Assembly (NCBI GenBank): GCA_944383545.1
Contig: CALWPY010000003.1
Span: 62,001 to 126,000 of the forward strand
Direction: 5' to 3'
DNA: 64,000 bases
Origin: an uncultured Lachnospiraceae bacterium
GTDB lineage: Bacteria; Bacillota; Clostridia; Lachnospirales; Lachnospiraceae
Part shown: positions 1 to 9,188 of the stretch, piece after piece
Layout: every line of letters starts with the position of its first letter
Position numbering within the stretch: the stretch's first letter is position 1
Translations under genes and position numbers: made by a program
The notes under the pieces: model-generated
The model's database searches: none
Told to the model about the DNA's origin: nothing
What the model saw: only the letters and a program-made list of their open reading frames with translations

Positions 1-292
1 TGTCTCCGTTAAAATGTATAATATATTTATATGACGTAAGTGTATCCATAAAATATTCAAGCATTTCGTATTCGGAATTTCCGTCGTCATTAAAAAGCTG
101 TACTATATACCATGAGCCGTTTTCATAGTAATTATATCCAATAATATAAAGCATGGAACGCTCTGCCGAAAGCCCTGTGGTTTCAATATCAAAAAATATT
201 ATTTCATTTGGATTATAATATTCTGAAATGGCAATCAGACTGTTTTCTTTTACTTTTTCCTTGAAAATAAGCATTTTATCTACCCTGTTCAT
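1..292 (-). CDS. RNase H-fold (YprB-like) exonuclease, 5' part only
   Basis: This gene is read leftward and cut by the window edge, so only about 97 N-terminal residues are visible. They contain FFDIETTGLS at about residues 33-42, the first acidic motif (DxE) of DEDD-type 3'-5' exonucleases and of the YprB-like ribonuclease-H-fold family. A second block, HFNGD, sits where the next family motif is expected (usually FNG-x-xFD). The start is ATG at 292, with a weak ribosome site. A second ATG at 274 is also possible. Known: this family is predicted to cut nucleic acid, and its cellular role in Firmicutes is poorly defined. The gene is divergent from the DivIVA-like gene at 538. Family call is good; specific function is unknown. 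Confidence 0.7.
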   Translation of the reverse strand, partial: MNRVDKMLIFKEKVKENSLIAISEYYNPNEIIFFDIETTGLSAERSMLYIIGYNYYENGSWYIVQLFNDDGNSEYEMLEYFMDTLTSYKYIIHFNGD

Positions 293-401
293 TTAATATT
301 TTTTTATCATGGAATGATTTTAGCACAGATTTAAAATGAAGGGTAGATGGATTTTTGATGATTTGTCTCAGCGGGCCAAAGCAAAAAAATTAGAATTAGT
401 G

Positions 402-429
402 TTGAAAGAATTACAAAATATGATATAAT
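402..429 (+). promoter_or_regulatory. Sigma-A type promoter for the DivIVA-like gene
   Basis: TTGAAA (402-407) and TATAAT (424-429) are separated by 16 bases, a close match to the vegetative consensus. The start codon lies about 110 bases downstream, so the transcript would carry a leader of about 100 nt. No clear structure is seen in that leader. The rest of 293-537 holds nothing else I can recognise. Confidence 0.6.
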
Positions 430-537
430 TATATACAGTTGGTACATATATAATGTATGTTGAATGAAAAAATTCGTGAATAAGAGTGTAGCAATCTTTT
501 TTCTCGAAAAACTTTATTTGGAGGGCAAAGTAAAAAT

Positions 538-1131
538 ATGATACAACCATTAGATATTAAAACACAGTCATTCAAGAAGGGATTATTTGGTTATAAAACA
601 AGTGATGTTAATACTTTCGTAGATACAGTATACAGAGCATACGAAGAGCTATATAATGAAAATGCAGACCTTGCCGATAAGCTTGAAAAGTTAAATAAAT
701 CTTTAGAGGAAGGCAGATTAAAGATTTTTGAGCTTGAAAATAAATTACAGAAGGCAGAAAATGTTTCAAATTATGATGACCCTTTAGATGTGAAAAAGTC
801 AAGGGATATAGTTGCTGAAGCTAAGAAAAATGCTGCAGAAATTATTGCGAAGGCAAAAGAAGAAAGCGACAAGATTGTTAATGCGGCAAAAGGAAAAGCT
901 GATACGGGAAATCATTTTGAAGAAGATAAAGTCAGCTTAAAGACAGAAAGTACACAGGAAAAGAAATCTGCCGCATCAGAATTCTTTAAGAAAGCTGAAG
1001 AAGAGGCGCCGATTGGCGGAGATGATGACGATGAAATCTTTGTCGGAGAAATTGAAGACAACAGAAAGCGCAACAAGATGATGATTGGTGATGGCGAAGA
1101 AGATGACGATGTAGACTTTGAATTTCTTTAA
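538..1131 (+). CDS. DivIVA-domain protein with acidic C-terminal tail
   Basis: 197 residues. The first 25 or so residues (PLDIKTQSFKKGLFGY, then VNTFVD) match the DivIVA/GpsB N-terminal membrane-binding domain. Coiled coil follows at about residues 30-110. The tail is highly acidic and ends in MMIGDGEEDDDVDFEFL. GGAGGG at 520-525 supports the ATG at 538. Known: DivIVA-family proteins bind negatively curved membrane at septa and poles and recruit partners. This one is shorter than the second DivIVA-domain protein at 47837, yet the two share the C-terminal MIGDGE-x(n)-FEF ending. It appears monocistronic, with its own promoter and terminator. It may act as a GpsB-like adaptor, but that is inference. 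Confidence 0.8.
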   Translation: MIQPLDIKTQSFKKGLFGYKTSDVNTFVDTVYRAYEELYNENADLADKLEKLNKSLEEGRLKIFELENKLQKAENVSNYDDPLDVKKSRDIVAEAKKNAAEIIAKAKEESDKIVNAAKGKADTGNHFEEDKVSLKTESTQEKKSAASEFFKKAEEEAPIGGDDDDEIFVGEIEDNRKRNKMMIGDGEEDDDVDFEFL

Positions 1132-1137
1132 AATTTT

Positions 1138-1166
1138 AAGAGTGCTGCAAAAGCGGCACTCTTTTT
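1138..1166 (+). terminator. Rho-independent terminator after DivIVA-like gene
   Basis: An 11-base-pair stem (1138-1148 with 1153-1163, one G-T pair) closes an AAAA loop and is followed at once by a T run. This is a textbook intrinsic terminator and separates the DivIVA-like gene from ruvA. Confidence 0.9.
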
Positions 1167-1196
1167 AAAATTATAAGAATCAGACGGAGGTTTGTT

Positions 1197-1802
1197 GTGT
1201 TTTCATATATAAAAGGTACACTGGAATATAAAGGCGAAGATTATATTGTAATTGAAAACGGAAATATAGGTTATGAAATTAAAACATCAGGCAGTGTAAT
1301 AAACAGACTTACGCAAATGCATGAAATGGTAACGGTTTATACATATTTATATGTTCGTGAAGATGAAATGACCTTATATGGTTTCCTTAAGAAAGATGAG
1401 CTGAGTGTTTTTGAGCTGCTTATAGGCATAAGCGGAGTAGGCCCTAAGGCTGCCCTGTCCGTGCTTACGGCTCTGAATGTGGAAGAACTGCATATGGCTG
1501 TACTTTCCGAGGATTCTAAGGCTATATCAAGGGCAAACGGAATAGGTTCAAAAACAGCACAGAGAATTATTATAGAATTAAAAGATAAGTTAAAACTGGA
1601 AGATATATATGGAGAACTGCCTTTTGAATCACCTGATGCAAATGTTACAGATTCCGATATGGATGCGGTAAAAGAGGCCGCTATGGCTCTTACAAGTCTT
1701 GGATATTCAAACGCAGAAGCATTAAGGGCAATAAAGAAAGTAGAAAATTACAAAGAAATGAATGTAGAAGAGCTTTTAAAGGCAGCTCTTAAGAGAATAT
1801 AA
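1197..1802 (+). CDS. ruvA: Holliday junction branch migration protein RuvA
   Basis: 201 residues, the normal RuvA length. The N-terminal OB-fold domain (MFSYIKGTLEYKGEDYIVIE) is followed by paired helix-hairpin-helix motifs (LLIGISGVGPKAALSVL near residue 76 and ANGIGSKTAQRI near 113) and a C-terminal domain III (EAAMALTSLGYSNAEA) that contacts RuvB. RuvA binds four-way junctions as a tetramer and loads RuvB hexamers. The start is GTG at 1197, seven bases after GGAGG. ruvB follows 111 bases downstream and also has a promoter-like sequence of its own. Confidence 0.96.
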   Translation: MFSYIKGTLEYKGEDYIVIENGNIGYEIKTSGSVINRLTQMHEMVTVYTYLYVREDEMTLYGFLKKDELSVFELLIGISGVGPKAALSVLTALNVEELHMAVLSEDSKAISRANGIGSKTAQRIIIELKDKLKLEDIYGELPFESPDANVTDSDMDAVKEAAMALTSLGYSNAEALRAIKKVENYKEMNVEELLKAALKRI

Positions 1803-1817
1803 ATTATTTAACATTCA

Positions 1818-1846
1818 TTGCTTATTTATGTCTAATAGTGTATAAT
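1818..1846 (+). promoter_or_regulatory. Promoter-like sequence before ruvB
   Basis: TTGCTT (1818-1823) and TATAAT (1841-1846) are spaced by 17 bases in the 111-base gap between ruvA and ruvB. It may give ruvB and zapA expression independent of ruvA. No SOS (LexA-type) palindrome is seen here. Confidence 0.5.
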
Positions 1847-1913
1847 AAAAGGAGTTTTTATTTAAGTAGTGATATGCCGTAAAAGGAGCATTACTTAACA
1901 ATTCGGAGTTATT

Positions 1914-2921
1914 ATGGCGAACAGAATTATAACAACAGATATAATCCCGGAAGAGGACAGAAATGAACAGGGATTAAGACCTTTAAGTCTGAATGAATAC
2001 ATAGGTCAGGAAAGGGTAAAAAACAACTTAAGAATATTCATTGAAGCGGCAAAAAGCAGAGGTGAAAGTCTGGACCATGTTCTTTTATACGGACCTCCGG
2101 GGCTTGGAAAGACAACCCTTGCCGGAATTGTGGCACAGGAAATGGGGGTCAATATAAAAGTAACTTCAGGACCTGCCATTGAAAAACCCGGAGAGCTTGC
2201 GGCAATATTAAATAATCTGTCTGAAAATGATGTGCTTTTCATTGATGAGATACATCGTTTAAATAAACAGGTTGAAGAAGTTTTATATCCTGCAATGGAG
2301 GATTTTGCAATAGATATAGTAATCGGCAAAGGTCAGGGGGCAAGGTCCATAAGACTTGACCTTCCTAAATTTACACTTATTGGTGCTACTACAAGAGCCG
2401 GTATGCTTACGGCTCCTTTGCGTGACAGATTCGGTGTGGTAAACAGACTGGAATTTTATAATCTGGTAGAGCTTATGCAGATTATTTTAAGAAGTGCATC
2501 CGTATTAAACGTAAAAATAGATGATGAAGGAGCTTTGGAGATTGCAAAGCGTTCCAGAGGAACGCCCAGACTTGCAAACAGACTTCTTAAGCGTGTAAGG
2601 GATTTTGCACAGGTTGAAAATAAAGGTATGATTGATTACGAGGTTGCAAAGACTGCATTGGACAGGCTTGAGGTAGACAGTGCAGGGCTTGATGAGACGG
2701 ATAGAAACATTTTGGAAACCATGATAAATAAGTTTGACGGAGGACCTGTAGGTCTTGATACACTGGCTGCGGCAATAGGAGAAGACCCGGGTACCATAGA
2801 AGAGGTCTATGAACCGTTTCTTATAAAAAACGGTTTTATTAACAGGACTCCGAGGGGAAGAGTAGTAACTGATAATTGTTACAGGCATTTAGGATTAAAT
2901 GCATTTATTAACGATAACTAA
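1914..2921 (+). CDS. ruvB: Holliday junction branch migration helicase RuvB
   Basis: 335 residues, normal for RuvB. Walker A is GPPGLGKT at about 60-67, Walker B is the DEIH segment at about 111-114, sensor 1 is GATTRAG, and the arginine finger lies in PLRDRFG. The C-terminal winged-helix domain ends in TPRGRVVTD-type sequence. RuvB forms hexameric AAA+ rings that pump DNA through RuvA-bound Holliday junctions. ruvC is not in this window. recU, the usual Firmicutes junction resolvase, is present at 19250. Confidence 0.97.
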   Translation: MANRIITTDIIPEEDRNEQGLRPLSLNEYIGQERVKNNLRIFIEAAKSRGESLDHVLLYGPPGLGKTTLAGIVAQEMGVNIKVTSGPAIEKPGELAAILNNLSENDVLFIDEIHRLNKQVEEVLYPAMEDFAIDIVIGKGQGARSIRLDLPKFTLIGATTRAGMLTAPLRDRFGVVNRLEFYNLVELMQIILRSASVLNVKIDDEGALEIAKRSRGTPRLANRLLKRVRDFAQVENKGMIDYEVAKTALDRLEVDSAGLDETDRNILETMINKFDGGPVGLDTLAAAIGEDPGTIEEVYEPFLIKNGFINRTPRGRVVTDNCYRHLGLNAFINDN

Positions 2922-2942
2922 AGGAAAAAAGGAGTATGCGGC

Positions 2943-3371
2943 ATGGCACAGAAAGTAGATATACCTGTAGTAATTAACGGAAAAGTTTATACCTTGAGCG
3001 GATATGAAGGTGAAGAATACCTTCAGAATGTAGCTACATATATTAACGGTAAAATTTCCGAATGTAAAACATCAGAACAATACAGACGTATGAATGTGGA
3101 ATATCAGGGGGTACTTCTTGCTTTAAATATTGCAGATGATTATTTTAAAGCTAAAGCACGTGCCGATGAAGTGGCTCATGAGGACAGCGAAAAGGAACAG
3201 CAGGTATATGATTTAAGACATGAAGTTATTGAAGCTCAGATTAAGCATGAGGCTGCTCTTAAGATGGTAGAAGAATATAAAGAACAGGTAAATGCCCTGC
3301 AGAGAAAGATAGTTCAGCTCGAGGCTGAAATAAACAGAAGTGAGACAAAAAATGGCAGAAAAGAAGGATAA
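2943..3371 (+). CDS. zapA: Cell division protein ZapA
   Basis: 142 residues. The N-terminal ZapA fold (VDIPVVINGKVYTLSGYEGEEYLQ) is followed by the conserved ALNIADDYFKAK helix and a long C-terminal coiled coil, longer than in many ZapA proteins of about 85-110 residues. ZapA bundles FtsZ filaments at the Z-ring. It starts 21 bases after ruvB, and its 3' end overlaps the start of the U32 peptidase gene, so the three are probably co-transcribed. Confidence 0.88.
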   Translation: MAQKVDIPVVINGKVYTLSGYEGEEYLQNVATYINGKISECKTSEQYRRMNVEYQGVLLALNIADDYFKAKARADEVAHEDSEKEQQVYDLRHEVIEAQIKHEAALKMVEEYKEQVNALQRKIVQLEAEINRSETKNGRKEG

Positions 3372-5772
3372 AATTACAGAAATTCTTGCCCCGTGTGGAA
3401 ACAGGGATGCATTCCGTGCTGCCGTAAATGCCGGATGTGATGCCTGTTATCTGGCAGGTAAAAGCTTCGGTGCAAGAGCGTATGCGGATAATTTTGATGA
3501 AAATGAGCTTATAGACATCATACATGAGGCTCATTTAAAAAATGTCAGGGTATATCTTGCCTTAAATACACTTTTAAAAAACAGTGAAATAAAAGAATTA
3601 TATGATTATGTTCTCCCTTATTATGAAAATGGACTCGATGCGGTTATTGTTCAGGATATGGGAGTTCTTAAATTTATCAGAAAAGAATTTCCCGACATGG
3701 CAATTCATTGCAGTACACAAATGAATATCTGTTCACATGAAGGAGCAATATATGCAAAGAAACTTGGTGCATCGAGAATTGTTTCAGCAAGAGAACTTTC
3801 TCTTAAAGAAATACAAAGTATAAGAGAACATACTGACATTGAGATAGAAACATTTGTACACGGTGCCATGTGCTTTTCGTTTAGCGGAAGATGCCTCATG
3901 AGTTCTCTGGCAGGTGGAAGAAGCGGAAACAGGGGAAGGTGCGCCCAACCGTGCAGGAAATGCTACAATGGAAGTTACAAGCTTTCCATGAAGGATATGT
4001 GTACCCTTAAGCATGTTCCAAAGTTTATTGAGGCTGGAATTGATTCACTTAAAATTGAAGGAAGAATGAAAAATGAATATTATACTGCATCTGCGGTAGA
4101 TGCATACAGATGTATGCGCGATGATTATTTAAACGGATGCTTTTCGGAAGAAAAGGCAGAAAAATATGCATACAGGCTTGCGAACATCTATAACAGAGGC
4201 GGTTTTTCGGACGGTTATTTTTTTATGCAGAACGGAAAGAGTATGATTGATACCGAAAGACCTAACAATAAAGGCGTTAAAGTAGGCGTGGTAAAATCAA
4301 CCGAAGGCGGTGCCGTAATAATAAATACCTCTCAGAATATTTTCAGAATGGATGTTTTAGAAATAAAGTTAAGTGATACTGATGCTGTAGAGCTTACATC
4401 TAATATAAACGCTTCCGCAGGAAGTAAAATTAAACTTAATTCACCAAAGATAAGACAGATTAAGCCCGGAGCAGACGTTTATAGGACCAGATGCAATAAG
4501 CTTTTGGGAGATATAAGGGATGAAATCATAAATAATGATAAAAAGGTTAAAATAGATTGTAAATTCACGGCTAACCCTGATGAAGAGATTAATCTGAAAT
4601 TAGGATTCAATACTTTGGGAAGATATATTTCAGTATCTGTATATGGTGATAAGTCTCTGGATGCGTTGCAAAGACCAACGGATGAGGCTTCTGTTTATGA
4701 AAAACTTTCAAAGCTCGGAGATACATGCTTTGAGCTTGAAGAAGCAAATATTAATCTTTCTGAAAACACCTTTATTCCTATGTCTTCAATCAACAATTTG
4801 AAAAGAAAAGCCGTTAAAATGCTTATTGAGGAATGTAATAATACTTTTAATAGAAAAAAGGAAAGACCGGAAGAAAAATCTGATGTTAGTATCAGCATGT
4901 ATTCTTATGACAGTGAAATAAATGGTAATCAGAATATCATACTTACCGCATCTGTGCAGAATATAACCCAGCTTGAAGCCTTAATTTCTTCTGACAGTAT
5001 AAGAGAAGTATATATCGATACTGCCTGCTTTGACCTTGATTTATATAAAAAGGCCGCAGAGCTTGTAAGAAAATCCGGAAGAAAGGTAATAGCCTCATCA
5101 CCACAGATAGTTTCAGAGAGAAATATTAGATTTTACAATGATTTTGAAAGAATGCTTGAGGTATCGGATGGTGTTAATATTAAAAGCATTGATACCTATG
5201 CATATCTGATAAACAAAAGCATAGTTAAAAATAATATAATAAAAGATGATTTTACCGTAATACTTGCATCCTCTTTATATTGTATGAATAATGAAGCTGC
5301 AGGGCATTTTTACAGTGAACTGTTAAATAAAAATGCGAGGGTTATATTTGACATATCCAAAGAGCTTAACAGAAGAGAGATTCAGGACATGTCATATCCC
5401 GGAGATTCTGAAGCAGAACTTGGAATATACGGATATGAGGCTCTTATGGTTACGGCACAGTGTATAAATAAAAATGAGGCAGGATGCGGTCTTTATGAAA
5501 ACCGCAGTGTATATCTTACTGATGACATGAATAATAAATTTATCTGCTCGTCTTATTGCAGATTATGTTATAATGTTATTTATAATGGACTGCCTCTTAA
5601 TATACGCAATAAAGAAGATAATATAAAAAGATACAGGCTGGATTTTACAACAGAGGATAAAAGTACTGTTTTAAGGCTTATAAAAGAGTTCAGGCAGGCA
5701 CTTTTTAATGATGTAAAACTGACTCCGTCCTGCAAATATACAACCGGACATTTTAACAGAGGAATAGAGTAG
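3352..5772 (+). CDS. U32 peptidase family protein (RlhA-like, with DUF3656-type C-terminus)
   Basis: 806 residues from ATG 3352. A GTG at 3340 would add four residues. It opens with ILAPCGNRDAFRAAVNAGCD and carries the U32 signature ETFVHGAMCFSFSGRCLMSS near residues 165-185, then a cysteine-rich RGRCAQPCRKCY. Known: long U32 proteins of this build include E. coli RlhA, needed for hydroxylation of a 23S rRNA cytidine, while shorter ones are annotated as collagenase-like peptidases. The cysteines may bind an iron-sulfur cluster. RNA modification is the more likely role, by architecture. Start overlaps zapA by 20 bases. Confidence 0.85.
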   Translation: MAEKKDKITEILAPCGNRDAFRAAVNAGCDACYLAGKSFGARAYADNFDENELIDIIHEAHLKNVRVYLALNTLLKNSEIKELYDYVLPYYENGLDAVIVQDMGVLKFIRKEFPDMAIHCSTQMNICSHEGAIYAKKLGASRIVSARELSLKEIQSIREHTDIEIETFVHGAMCFSFSGRCLMSSLAGGRSGNRGRCAQPCRKCYNGSYKLSMKDMCTLKHVPKFIEAGIDSLKIEGRMKNEYYTASAVDAYRCMRDDYLNGCFSEEKAEKYAYRLANIYNRGGFSDGYFFMQNGKSMIDTERPNNKGVKVGVVKSTEGGAVIINTSQNIFRMDVLEIKLSDTDAVELTSNINASAGSKIKLNSPKIRQIKPGADVYRTRCNKLLGDIRDEIINNDKKVKIDCKFTANPDEEINLKLGFNTLGRYISVSVYGDKSLDALQRPTDEASVYEKLSKLGDTCFELEEANINLSENTFIPMSSINNLKRKAVKMLIEECNNTFNRKKERPEEKSDVSISMYSYDSEINGNQNIILTASVQNITQLEALISSDSIREVYIDTACFDLDLYKKAAELVRKSGRKVIASSPQIVSERNIRFYNDFERMLEVSDGVNIKSIDTYAYLINKSIVKNNIIKDDFTVILASSLYCMNNEAAGHFYSELLNKNARVIFDISKELNRREIQDMSYPGDSEAELGIYGYEALMVTAQCINKNEAGCGLYENRSVYLTDDMNNKFICSSYCRLCYNVIYNGLPLNIRNKEDNIKRYRLDFTTEDKSTVLRLIKEFRQALFNDVKLTPSCKYTTGHFNRGIE

Positions 5773-5774
5773 AT

Positions 5775-7151
5775 ATGATTAATATTATTTGTGAATTATC
5801 TAAATATTTTGTTCTTATTTTTATGGCATTATATACCATAAAATGCTTTTCTTATTTTACTGCAAAGGATAAGAAATCCCGTGACAAAAATCTGAATAAG
5901 CAGATAGTTTATATATTTTTAATTCATTTTTTCTGCTATATGATAATGTTTCTCAGGCTTCAGCAGATGAGGATACTTATTTTTTATGCTGCCCAGATTT
6001 TTGTTGCAATACTTTATATTCTCATATTTCATTCGATATATAAGGATGCATCAAGACTGATTACAAACAATATCTCATTTTTGCTTCTGGTAGGATATAT
6101 TATGCTTACGAGAATCGATTTTTCACTGGCAGTTAAGCAGTTTGCATTTGCAACCGCAGGACTTATTGTTACGTCTTTTATTCCTGCAATTCTTCTTAAG
6201 ATTAAAAATCTTAAGAACTGGAGTGTGTTTTACGGAATAGCCGGTCTTGCGCTTTTAATTACCGTGTTTATTCCGGGACTTGGAATAAGCAGATATGGCT
6301 CACGAAACTGGATTCAGATTGGAAGCTTTACCATGCAGCCTATGGAATTTGTAAAGATACTGTTTATATTTTTTGTCGCTGCAGGTCTTGTCAAAGCAGT
6401 TACTTTAAAGGATATAATAGTAAATGCGGCTATAGCTCTTGCTTTTATGCTGGTGCTTGTACTGGAAAGAGATTTAGGTGCAATGGTGCTTTTCTATATA
6501 TGTTATGTTATGATGGTTTATCTTGCCACATCCCGTATTATATTTTTTATAGGCGGGGTAGGACTTGGAGCAGGTGCAATAGTATTAGGCTATGCCTTGT
6601 TTAAGGATACATTGTTTTCCCATGTAATGGTGAGGGTAAATGCATGGCTTAATCCTTTTCAGTATCAGGATTCCGGAGGGTACCAGATTACACAGTCGCT
6701 CTTTGCCATAGGTACGGGTGGCTTTACCGGCTCGGGACTTACAGAGGGAATGCCTTATCTTATACCGGTCGACGAAAGTGACTTCATTTTTTCTGCAATA
6801 TGTGAAGAACTTGGTGTTATTTTCGGACTGGCGCTGATTCTCATTTTTGTAAGCAGTTTTATAGCAATGACAAATATTGCAATGAAATGTAAGAAGCCGT
6901 TTAATAAATATGTTACCTTTGGAATAGCTGTGTGCTATATATTCCAGGTACTTTTGAACATAGGAGGGGTTACAAAGTTTATACCGTCAACAGGAGTAAC
7001 GCTCCCTCTGGTAAGCTATGGTGTAAGCTCTGTGTTAAGTACACTGATTATGTTTTCAGTAGTCCAATACACCTATATTATTGTAAATAAAGAGGCTGAT
7101 AAGGTTGAAAAAGAAAAAGCAAGAATCCGCGCAGAAGTTGCCGGAGAATGA
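5775..7151 (+). CDS. SEDS-family glycosyltransferase (FtsW/RodA/SpoVE type)
   Basis: 458 residues, very hydrophobic, with many membrane helices. SEDS landmarks are present: GSRNWIQIGSFTMQPMEFVK, ERDLGAMVLF, and the extracellular DESDFIFSAICEELG block, where the Asp before FIF (about residue 336) matches the essential SEDS aspartate. The C-terminus has TGVTLPLVSYGVSS. SEDS proteins polymerise lipid II into glycan strands with a cognate class B PBP. It is about 60-90 residues longer than the second SEDS protein at 41999, owing to extra N-terminal helices, a build that recalls the actinobacterial RodA-PbpA pair. The next gene is a class B PBP overlapping it by 47 bases. Confidence 0.88.
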   Translation: MINIICELSKYFVLIFMALYTIKCFSYFTAKDKKSRDKNLNKQIVYIFLIHFFCYMIMFLRLQQMRILIFYAAQIFVAILYILIFHSIYKDASRLITNNISFLLLVGYIMLTRIDFSLAVKQFAFATAGLIVTSFIPAILLKIKNLKNWSVFYGIAGLALLITVFIPGLGISRYGSRNWIQIGSFTMQPMEFVKILFIFFVAAGLVKAVTLKDIIVNAAIALAFMLVLVLERDLGAMVLFYICYVMMVYLATSRIIFFIGGVGLGAGAIVLGYALFKDTLFSHVMVRVNAWLNPFQYQDSGGYQITQSLFAIGTGGFTGSGLTEGMPYLIPVDESDFIFSAICEELGVIFGLALILIFVSSFIAMTNIAMKCKKPFNKYVTFGIAVCYIFQVLLNIGGVTKFIPSTGVTLPLVSYGVSSVLSTLIMFSVVQYTYIIVNKEADKVEKEKARIRAEVAGE

Positions 7152-8595
7152 GTTCCTTAAAAAAGAACGTGAAAAAGAAGAAAAAAACAAAATAAAGAAT
7201 AAACCCATAATATTCACAACATATGTAATGGTTTTTATGTTTCTCGGGCTTTTTTGCTATATCATTTACTTTATGGTAGTGGATGCAGACCGCGTTATAG
7301 CAAATTCAGGAAACAAAAGGCAGGATGCTTTTGAAGAAAAAATCGTGCGGGGAAATATAGAAACCAGCGACGGAGTGGTGATTGCCGAAACACTTGTTGA
7401 CAGTGAAGGAAATGAAACCAGAAACTATCCTTATAAGGATATGTTTGCCCATGTAGTAGGATATAACAGTTATGGCCGTACCGGACTTGAACTCAGTATG
7501 AATTTTTATATGTTGCGCTCTAATATTAATATTTTTGAACGTGTAAAAAATGAACTGAGGGAAGAAAAAAATCCGGGAGATAATGTAATATCAACTATAA
7601 ACTATGAACTTCAAAAGGCCGCATATGATGCATTGGGAGATAATAACGGTGCAGTTATAGTTATAGAGCCTGATACGGGAAAAATTCTCGCAATGGTTTC
7701 AAAGCCTGCATATGACCCAAACAATATTGATGAAGTGTGGGAAGAAGTGCATTCGGAGGAAGGCTCTACAAGTACTGTGCTTCTTAACAGAGCCGTGCAG
7801 GGACTTTATGCACCGGGCTCAACTTTTAAAATCCTGACACTTCTGGAATATATGAGGGAAAATCCTGATTACGAAAATTATTCGTATGAATGTACAAGCA
7901 GTGGAGTATTTAATAATGTTTCCATTCATTGTGCAAGCGACAGGGTGCATGGAGTAGTAGATGTGGCACAGTCACTTGCAAAATCCTGTAATACTTCATT
8001 TGTAAACATGGGCGTAACTCTGGATATGGAAAAATTTAACAATCTGTGTGAGGATTTTATGTATAATTCAGAACTTCCTTATGAGGGAACATATTCAAGG
8101 TCAAGCTTTGTTCTGGATGAAAATTCTGATATAAGTGAAATACCGCAGACGGTTATAGGTCAGGGAAAAACTCAGATTACTCCTCTTCATAATGCACTTA
8201 TTATATCTGCAATTGCAAACGGAGGCGTTGTGATGAAGCCATATCTTGTGGATTCCATTGAAAATGCGGACGGTGCAGTTGTTAAAAAATACAAAAGTAA
8301 ATCTTATAAATCAATTATGGAGCCTTCTGAAGCGGAAATTCTTACGGAATACCTGACAGAAGTATGTACAAGCGGAACTGCTGCTGATTATTTTGCAAAT
8401 GTTTCATATTCGGTTGCCGGAAAAACCGGAACTGCAGAATATGATAACCAGGGGAACTGTAACTCATGGTTTATCGGATTTTCAAACGTAGATGACCCTG
8501 ACATAGCAGTGAGCATCGTGGTTGAGGATTATACTTCTAACAGAACGTCGGGCGTAAGTGTAGCTAAAAAAATATTTGATGCCTACTATAATTAA
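7105..8595 (+). CDS. Class B penicillin-binding protein (PbpA-like D,D-transpeptidase)
   Basis: 496 residues from TTG 7105, which has an AGAGG site nine bases upstream. One membrane helix lies at about 36-58. The transpeptidase motifs are intact: STFK at 239-242, SCN at 294-296 and KTG at 440-442. The N-terminal pedestal is short, so the protein resembles actinobacterial PbpA more than long PBP2 proteins. It crosslinks peptidoglycan outside the membrane, probably with the upstream SEDS protein that its start overlaps. Whether the pair serves division, elongation or sporulation cannot be told from sequence. A second, much larger class B PBP lies at 37645. Confidence 0.88.
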   Translation: MKKKKQESAQKLPENEFLKKEREKEEKNKIKNKPIIFTTYVMVFMFLGLFCYIIYFMVVDADRVIANSGNKRQDAFEEKIVRGNIETSDGVVIAETLVDSEGNETRNYPYKDMFAHVVGYNSYGRTGLELSMNFYMLRSNINIFERVKNELREEKNPGDNVISTINYELQKAAYDALGDNNGAVIVIEPDTGKILAMVSKPAYDPNNIDEVWEEVHSEEGSTSTVLLNRAVQGLYAPGSTFKILTLLEYMRENPDYENYSYECTSSGVFNNVSIHCASDRVHGVVDVAQSLAKSCNTSFVNMGVTLDMEKFNNLCEDFMYNSELPYEGTYSRSSFVLDENSDISEIPQTVIGQGKTQITPLHNALIISAIANGGVVMKPYLVDSIENADGAVVKKYKSKSYKSIMEPSEAEILTEYLTEVCTSGTAADYFANVSYSVAGKTGTAEYDNQGNCNSWFIGFSNVDDPDIAVSIVVEDYTSNRTSGVSVAKKIFDAYYN

Positions 8596-8598
8596 CTG

Positions 8599-8627
8599 TT
8601 GAAAAAAGTCTTATTTATTGTTATACT
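8599..8627 (+). promoter_or_regulatory. Sigma-A type promoter for Nudix gene
   Basis: TTGAAA (8599-8604) and TATACT (8622-8627) with a 17-base spacer start just after the PBP stop codon. It is a strong match placed about 50 bases before the Nudix start codon. Confidence 0.65.
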
Positions 8628-8680
8628 TTATCCAATGTTAGAACACACCTATCTATTTTCAGATTGCAGGAGGAATTGCA

Positions 8681-9133
8681 ATGATAGAAGCAACGAGCTG
8701 TGGTGGTGTGGTAATCTATAGAGGTAAGATATTATTACTTTACAAAAATTACAAAAACAAGTATGAAGGATGGGTTTTACCCAAGGGTACAGTAGAAAAA
8801 AATGAGGAATATAACGAAACTGCGCTGAGAGAGGTAAAAGAAGAAACAGGTGTAAGTGCACAGATTATTAAGTATGTAGGAAAAAGCAATTATACATTTA
8901 ATACTTCATATGACGTTGTGAACAAGGATGTTCACTGGTATCTTATGATGGCTGACAGCTATTACAGTAAGCCTCAGAGAGAAGAGTATTTTTTGGACTC
9001 AGGTTACTACAAGTACCATGAGGCATATCACCTTCTGAAATTCCCGAACGAAAAACAGATTCTGGAACAGGCTTATGGCGAATATATGGCTCTGAAGCAG
9101 GGAAATCTGTGGGGAAGTAAGAAGTATTTTTAA
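8681..9133 (+). CDS. Nudix hydrolase
   Basis: 150 residues. The Nudix box is complete: G-x5-E-x7-REVKEETGV, starting at GTVEKNEEYNETALREVKEE around residue 36. The N-terminus (TSCGGVVIYRGKILLLYKNY) and WVLPKGTVE fit the group related to diadenosine polyphosphate or nucleotide-sugar hydrolases. These enzymes cleave nucleoside diphosphates linked to another group, and the substrate here cannot be assigned. It has its own promoter and a good AGGAGG site, and ends just before a perfect 17-base-pair hairpin, so it may be monocistronic. Confidence 0.88.
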   Translation: MIEATSCGGVVIYRGKILLLYKNYKNKYEGWVLPKGTVEKNEEYNETALREVKEETGVSAQIIKYVGKSNYTFNTSYDVVNKDVHWYLMMADSYYSKPQREEYFLDSGYYKYHEAYHLLKFPNEKQILEQAYGEYMALKQGNLWGSKKYF

Positions 9134-9134
9134 G

Positions 9135-9173
9135 CAGAGATGACCTGATGATATATTCATCAGGTCATCTCTG
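9135..9173 (+). terminator. Perfect 17-bp hairpin between Nudix and sortase genes
   Basis: 9135-9151 and 9157-9173 are exact reverse complements around a TATAT loop. No T run follows (the next bases are TTATAGG, which lead into the sortase ribosome site), so termination would be inefficient. It may be a partial terminator, an mRNA-stabilising or processing hairpin, or a protein-binding palindrome. Confidence 0.5.
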
Positions 9174-9188
9174 TTATAGGAGAATAAG

